Positions 61,268 to 64,000 of a DNA stretch of 64,000 nt are shown here, piece by piece; position 1 is the first letter of the stretch; each line of letters begins with the position of its first letter. The notes beneath the pieces were generated by a model, which made no database searches, had not been told where the DNA came from, and was given only the letters and a program-made list of their open reading frames with translations. The stretch comes from Micromussa lordhowensis (Eukaryota > Cnidaria > Anthozoa > Scleractinia > Lobophylliidae): positions 8,480,335-8,544,334 of the forward strand of contig OZ026601.1 of assembly GCA_964020085.1 (NCBI GenBank). The letters are read 5' to 3'. The translations under genes and the position numbers were made by a program.

Positions 61268-61573
61268 AATAGACCACTTTCGATAAATTAAAATTCAGCT
61301 TGATAGTGAGGTCTAGATGACACAAGCAAATGAAATGAGAAAACATGGCCATTCAATAGCCCTTTTCACGGATAACTCTGCTCATTTGCATTACAAAAAA
61401 ATCTAGCATGTATGTGAGGCAATTTCGGGCTATTTTGTAGCCGATTTTGCCTCGCATCCACATTGTAATCCAAATGAGAAAAAATTAACCTTGAAAAGGG
61501 CTACTTTCTTTGGTTTGTGTCCTCTAAGCCTCACTGCCAAGCTGAATTTTAATATATCGAAAACAGTCTATTG
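61268..61573. repeat. Foldback MITE
   Basis: CAATAGACCACTTTCGATAA...AAATTCAGCTTG and GACACAA at the left are mirrored by TTGTGTCC...CAAGCTGAATTTTAA...TCGAAAACAGTCTATTG at the right. An inner pair of 'AAAAGGGCTA' type also folds. The ends resemble those of the TIR element at 10742-11105 (CAATAGACCAC.TTCGATA), so the two may be one family. Confidence 0.65.
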
Positions 61574-62025
61574 AGAACTAATTTCAAAGGGAACGAGGTT
61601 GGGCAGACAGAGAGGAAGGCGTGAATATAATGTCCGAAAGCTGCCTTTCCTTGAGTGATATAAAATATACTGGGGATAAAAACAAATGCTAAAGGAGAAA
61701 CAAAAAGGCGCAAAACTAACGCGAGAAAACCCACCCAAGGGATGACAGCCTGAGCTTCAGTAATACGACAAGGGCATTAGTAATTTGGCCGAGAACTGCC
61801 AATCGAAAAATCCGTATTTTGAAGGAAGAATTGTGTTATTTGTTATTATTTTTTCTTTTGATTGAAATGTTTTAAATTTAATAAAAGAGAAAGTAAAATC
61901 AACTGAAATACAAATAAAAATGATATAACACTAAAGAAGAATCAAATGAAAATGTTCGACCCAGCCGAGAGCTGCCACTACCAGTATGCATAGCGTCAGT
62001 TACTGTCACATGCTCGAGCATAATC
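61574..62025. other. Host flank, no recognised feature
   Basis: Non-coding AT-rich sequence before the alpha-kinase remnant. Confidence 0.35.
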
Positions 62026-63210
62026 ATGGCCGATGCATGGAAAAAGCTTAACGAGAAAATAAGAGCAAAGCGTGCAAAGACTACAAAGAAAGACTTGCTT
62101 AAGAACCATCGATGGCGTGATGAATTAACAGTTCAACGTTTGTCAAAAAAAGTGTCTGGAAAGGCATAACAGTACACCAGAAGAGGTTCAAGGGAGTTTG
62201 TTCCCATCGACGAAAGCAAAGAAATGACTATTGGAAATATCAAAAGCGCCTGCCAGAGGCATTTCCTTCCAAAACTTGAAAAGATTCTCGTCTGTGACAT
62301 CTTAGTCGGGGAACAGGGCCCCTCGTGTTAGAGTCTTTCCCAAACTACCGGATTTACGTTCGCTTCATTCCAGATCCAGCCGATTCCGAAGGCGATGTAG
62401 ACAACAGCACGCCCAGCAGCACAAAAAAGAGGAAGATCACTGCAGAGTCCTCGAAGTATAGCGATTTTCGTCCTCCGCCGTAAAAAACCAGCTCAAGTCC
62501 CAGTAAGCTGGTACATTCTAAACAACAATTACCCGCGGGCACAAAGAGTACATATTTTCCTTGAAGTTTATCTTTTTCTGACATGATCAAACTTGGCAAA
62601 ATCAACACTAATACCTACCTCAACTACGATTGTGAGAATTTTTTGATTCGATATGGAAGTTTTGTTTTGGTCAAAAGTTCCAGCCTCTGTCGAGTGTATA
62701 TGAGGAAAAAAAGGCAATCGGAACCGGAGGATTTAGAAAAGCATTCAAGTGCCAAGCATTCATTCCCAAGCAAAACCATTCATTCCCAAGTGCTTTGAAG
62801 TGCATTTCTGATACAGGTCAAACTGCGAGGTTGTGCAGATGCATCTCCTAGCTGGGAATTCAAGGCAAATGAGGAAAGCGAGATTAATTTTTTGGAACCG
62901 TATTTAGGTATACAAAGATCTTTCATGGAGAAACGGAAGATAAAGAGTACGTTATAGTCGAAGAATTTACCCCTGGCCAGTTTAAGAAGTACATCAATAA
63001 CACTGGCCAAACGTGTGTTGATCCTACACATATTATGGTCCAGAACGCAGAGTGTTTGGCACACTTCACGTACAAAAGATCAAAGAAAAAGCTTATGCTG
63101 GTTGACATCCAGGGAACTGGATATGAGTTGTTTGATCTGGAAATTGCTTCTACAGATTTACTGGCTGACAAGTATTACCTCAGTACTGTAATTGAAATCT
63201 TTCGTAGGTA
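62026..63210 (+). pseudogene. Alpha-type protein kinase (eEF2K/vwkA-like) pseudogene
   Basis: Reading from ATG 62026 (MADAWKKLNEKIRAKRAKTT) there is a stop at 62167-62169, after which the same frame continues (EFVPIDESKEMTIGNIKSAC, LVCDILVGEQGP). A frame change near 62335 follows, then IYVRFIPDPADSEGD. Further on come the alpha-kinase Gly-loop-like AIGTGGFRKAFKCQ (about 62715), FHGETEDKEYVIVEEF (about 62920) and the conserved end MLVDIQGTGYELFD (about 63095), each in a frame that needs further shifts. No introns are obvious, so it may be a retrocopy or a decayed intronless gene. Alpha-kinases of this kind are multi-copy in cnidarians. Confidence 0.7.
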
Positions 63211-64000
63211 GCAATTTCAACATTTGTGAAAGATCAAACTCGTAGTTTGTTCTGTAACTTGCTTCGCCTACCAGCAGTAGAACATTAGGGGGCGGGGGGT
63301 CTACTCAAGCTACCATAAAGTTGTGAACATTGAGACATTGTTTACAAAACAAAAAAATTAACTGAGGCACTGTTTACAAAATAGTTAATTATCATTAATT
63401 CCCATGCTTACACATGTCAATTTAGGGACCAGTCATTATTAATTTGTTTCCATGGATGGGCTGGAGGATTGTCATATGAACAAGACTTTGTGAACCTGCT
63501 TTGTTTTCATGAACCCTAATTTAGGACACCGTAAACAGAAACACTGCCATCAATAATTTTGGAAACTTAAAATAACCCTAAAATTCATTGATTATTTTTT
63601 AACTTGGTATTTTATAGTTTACAATCAAGGATCCAGAGGGTGGATAATGCCACCCACTGCACACACACACACACCGCCTCCTTCTCTTAGCTGGATACTG
63701 TCTGGTCTTTTAACGCTCAGCTATAACAAGAGTGCATAGTTGGTCCTTGTTTCTGTTGCCCTATCGATTGGTTTTATACTGTTGGTTCCAGTTTGTTGGC
63801 ACAAAGGTTATGAATATTGTTTATGTTAATTATCATTCCAAGTCAAACATCCTGACCGAATGGGTCCCGTCTAGTTCTTCACGTTTAAAATAATTATTTG
63901 TGACAAAATACAGTGGTGATAATTGCACGGTTAATTTCTTTCCTTTTTTATCTACACTAATACTACCAGTGCCAGCATTGATTTTTATTTTGCAGTTCGT
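63211..64000. other. Host flank with a short (CA)n tract
   Basis: Non-coding. ACACACACACACAC at about 63660-63674. Nothing else recognised to the end of the window. Confidence 0.5.

Overview
The window looks like the nuclear genome of a cnidarian, probably an anthozoan (coral or sea anemone). The evidence is a spliced host gene with phase-consistent introns, a high density of foldback and TIR elements, Penelope-like, LINE and BEL/Pao retroelement remains, and two Polinton/Maverick elements of animal type. The species cannot be named from the sequence alone. No bacterial operon, rRNA, tRNA or CRISPR array was seen.

Layout. (1) 1-13,897 is host DNA. It carries five exons of a ROCO GTPase with a C-terminal death domain (+ strand, 3083-12110; its 5' exons are outside the window), and the introns and flanks are full of MITEs. 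(2) 13,898-60,639 is an old, decayed Polinton ('Polinton 2') recognised by short terminal inverted repeats and a classic gene set: two conserved left-end genes, SLATT-like membrane protein, packaging ATPase, adenain-like protease, major capsid protein, core-like basic proteins, penton-like minor capsid protein, integrase, and a protein-primed PolB on the opposite strand. Almost every gene is frameshifted. (3) Nested inside it, at 14,975-35,181, is a young and nearly intact Polinton of a different lineage ('Polinton 1'), with perfect 245-bp TIRs and a 6-bp target duplication (GTTTTA). (4) The PolB gene of Polinton 2 is split by a LINE (about 46,634-55,944), which is itself split by a full-length BEL/Pao LTR retrotransposon (48,404-55,452, target duplication GTTCG), and further downstream by a Mutator-like MITE (58,297-59,535). 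(5) 60,640-64,000 is host DNA with a foldback MITE and a broken alpha-kinase gene.

Polinton 1 is the most interesting object. It packs 21 genes into 20.2 kb: two fibre-like proteins sharing an N-terminal anchor, ATPase, penton, double-jelly-roll capsid protein, cysteine protease, zinc-ribbon/phospholipase A2 protein, retroviral-type integrase with chromodomain, a 1340-aa PolB with an HNH module, a VLTF3-like late transcription factor, a putative ssDNA-binding protein, a SLATT-like two-TM protein and, unexpectedly, an 86-aa homologue of translation initiation factor eIF1 (SUI1). Nineteen of the 21 start codons sit within a few bases of an AT-rich element, in most cases TATATA or TATATAG. The two genes that lack it (protease and integrase) instead follow long A-tracts at the end of the preceding gene, which suggests expression by slippage/fusion. 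A private transcription factor, a uniform start-proximal promoter implying very short leaders, and a private eIF1 together suggest that this element carries its own gene-expression programme. That last step is inference; the motifs and homologies are visible in the sequence.
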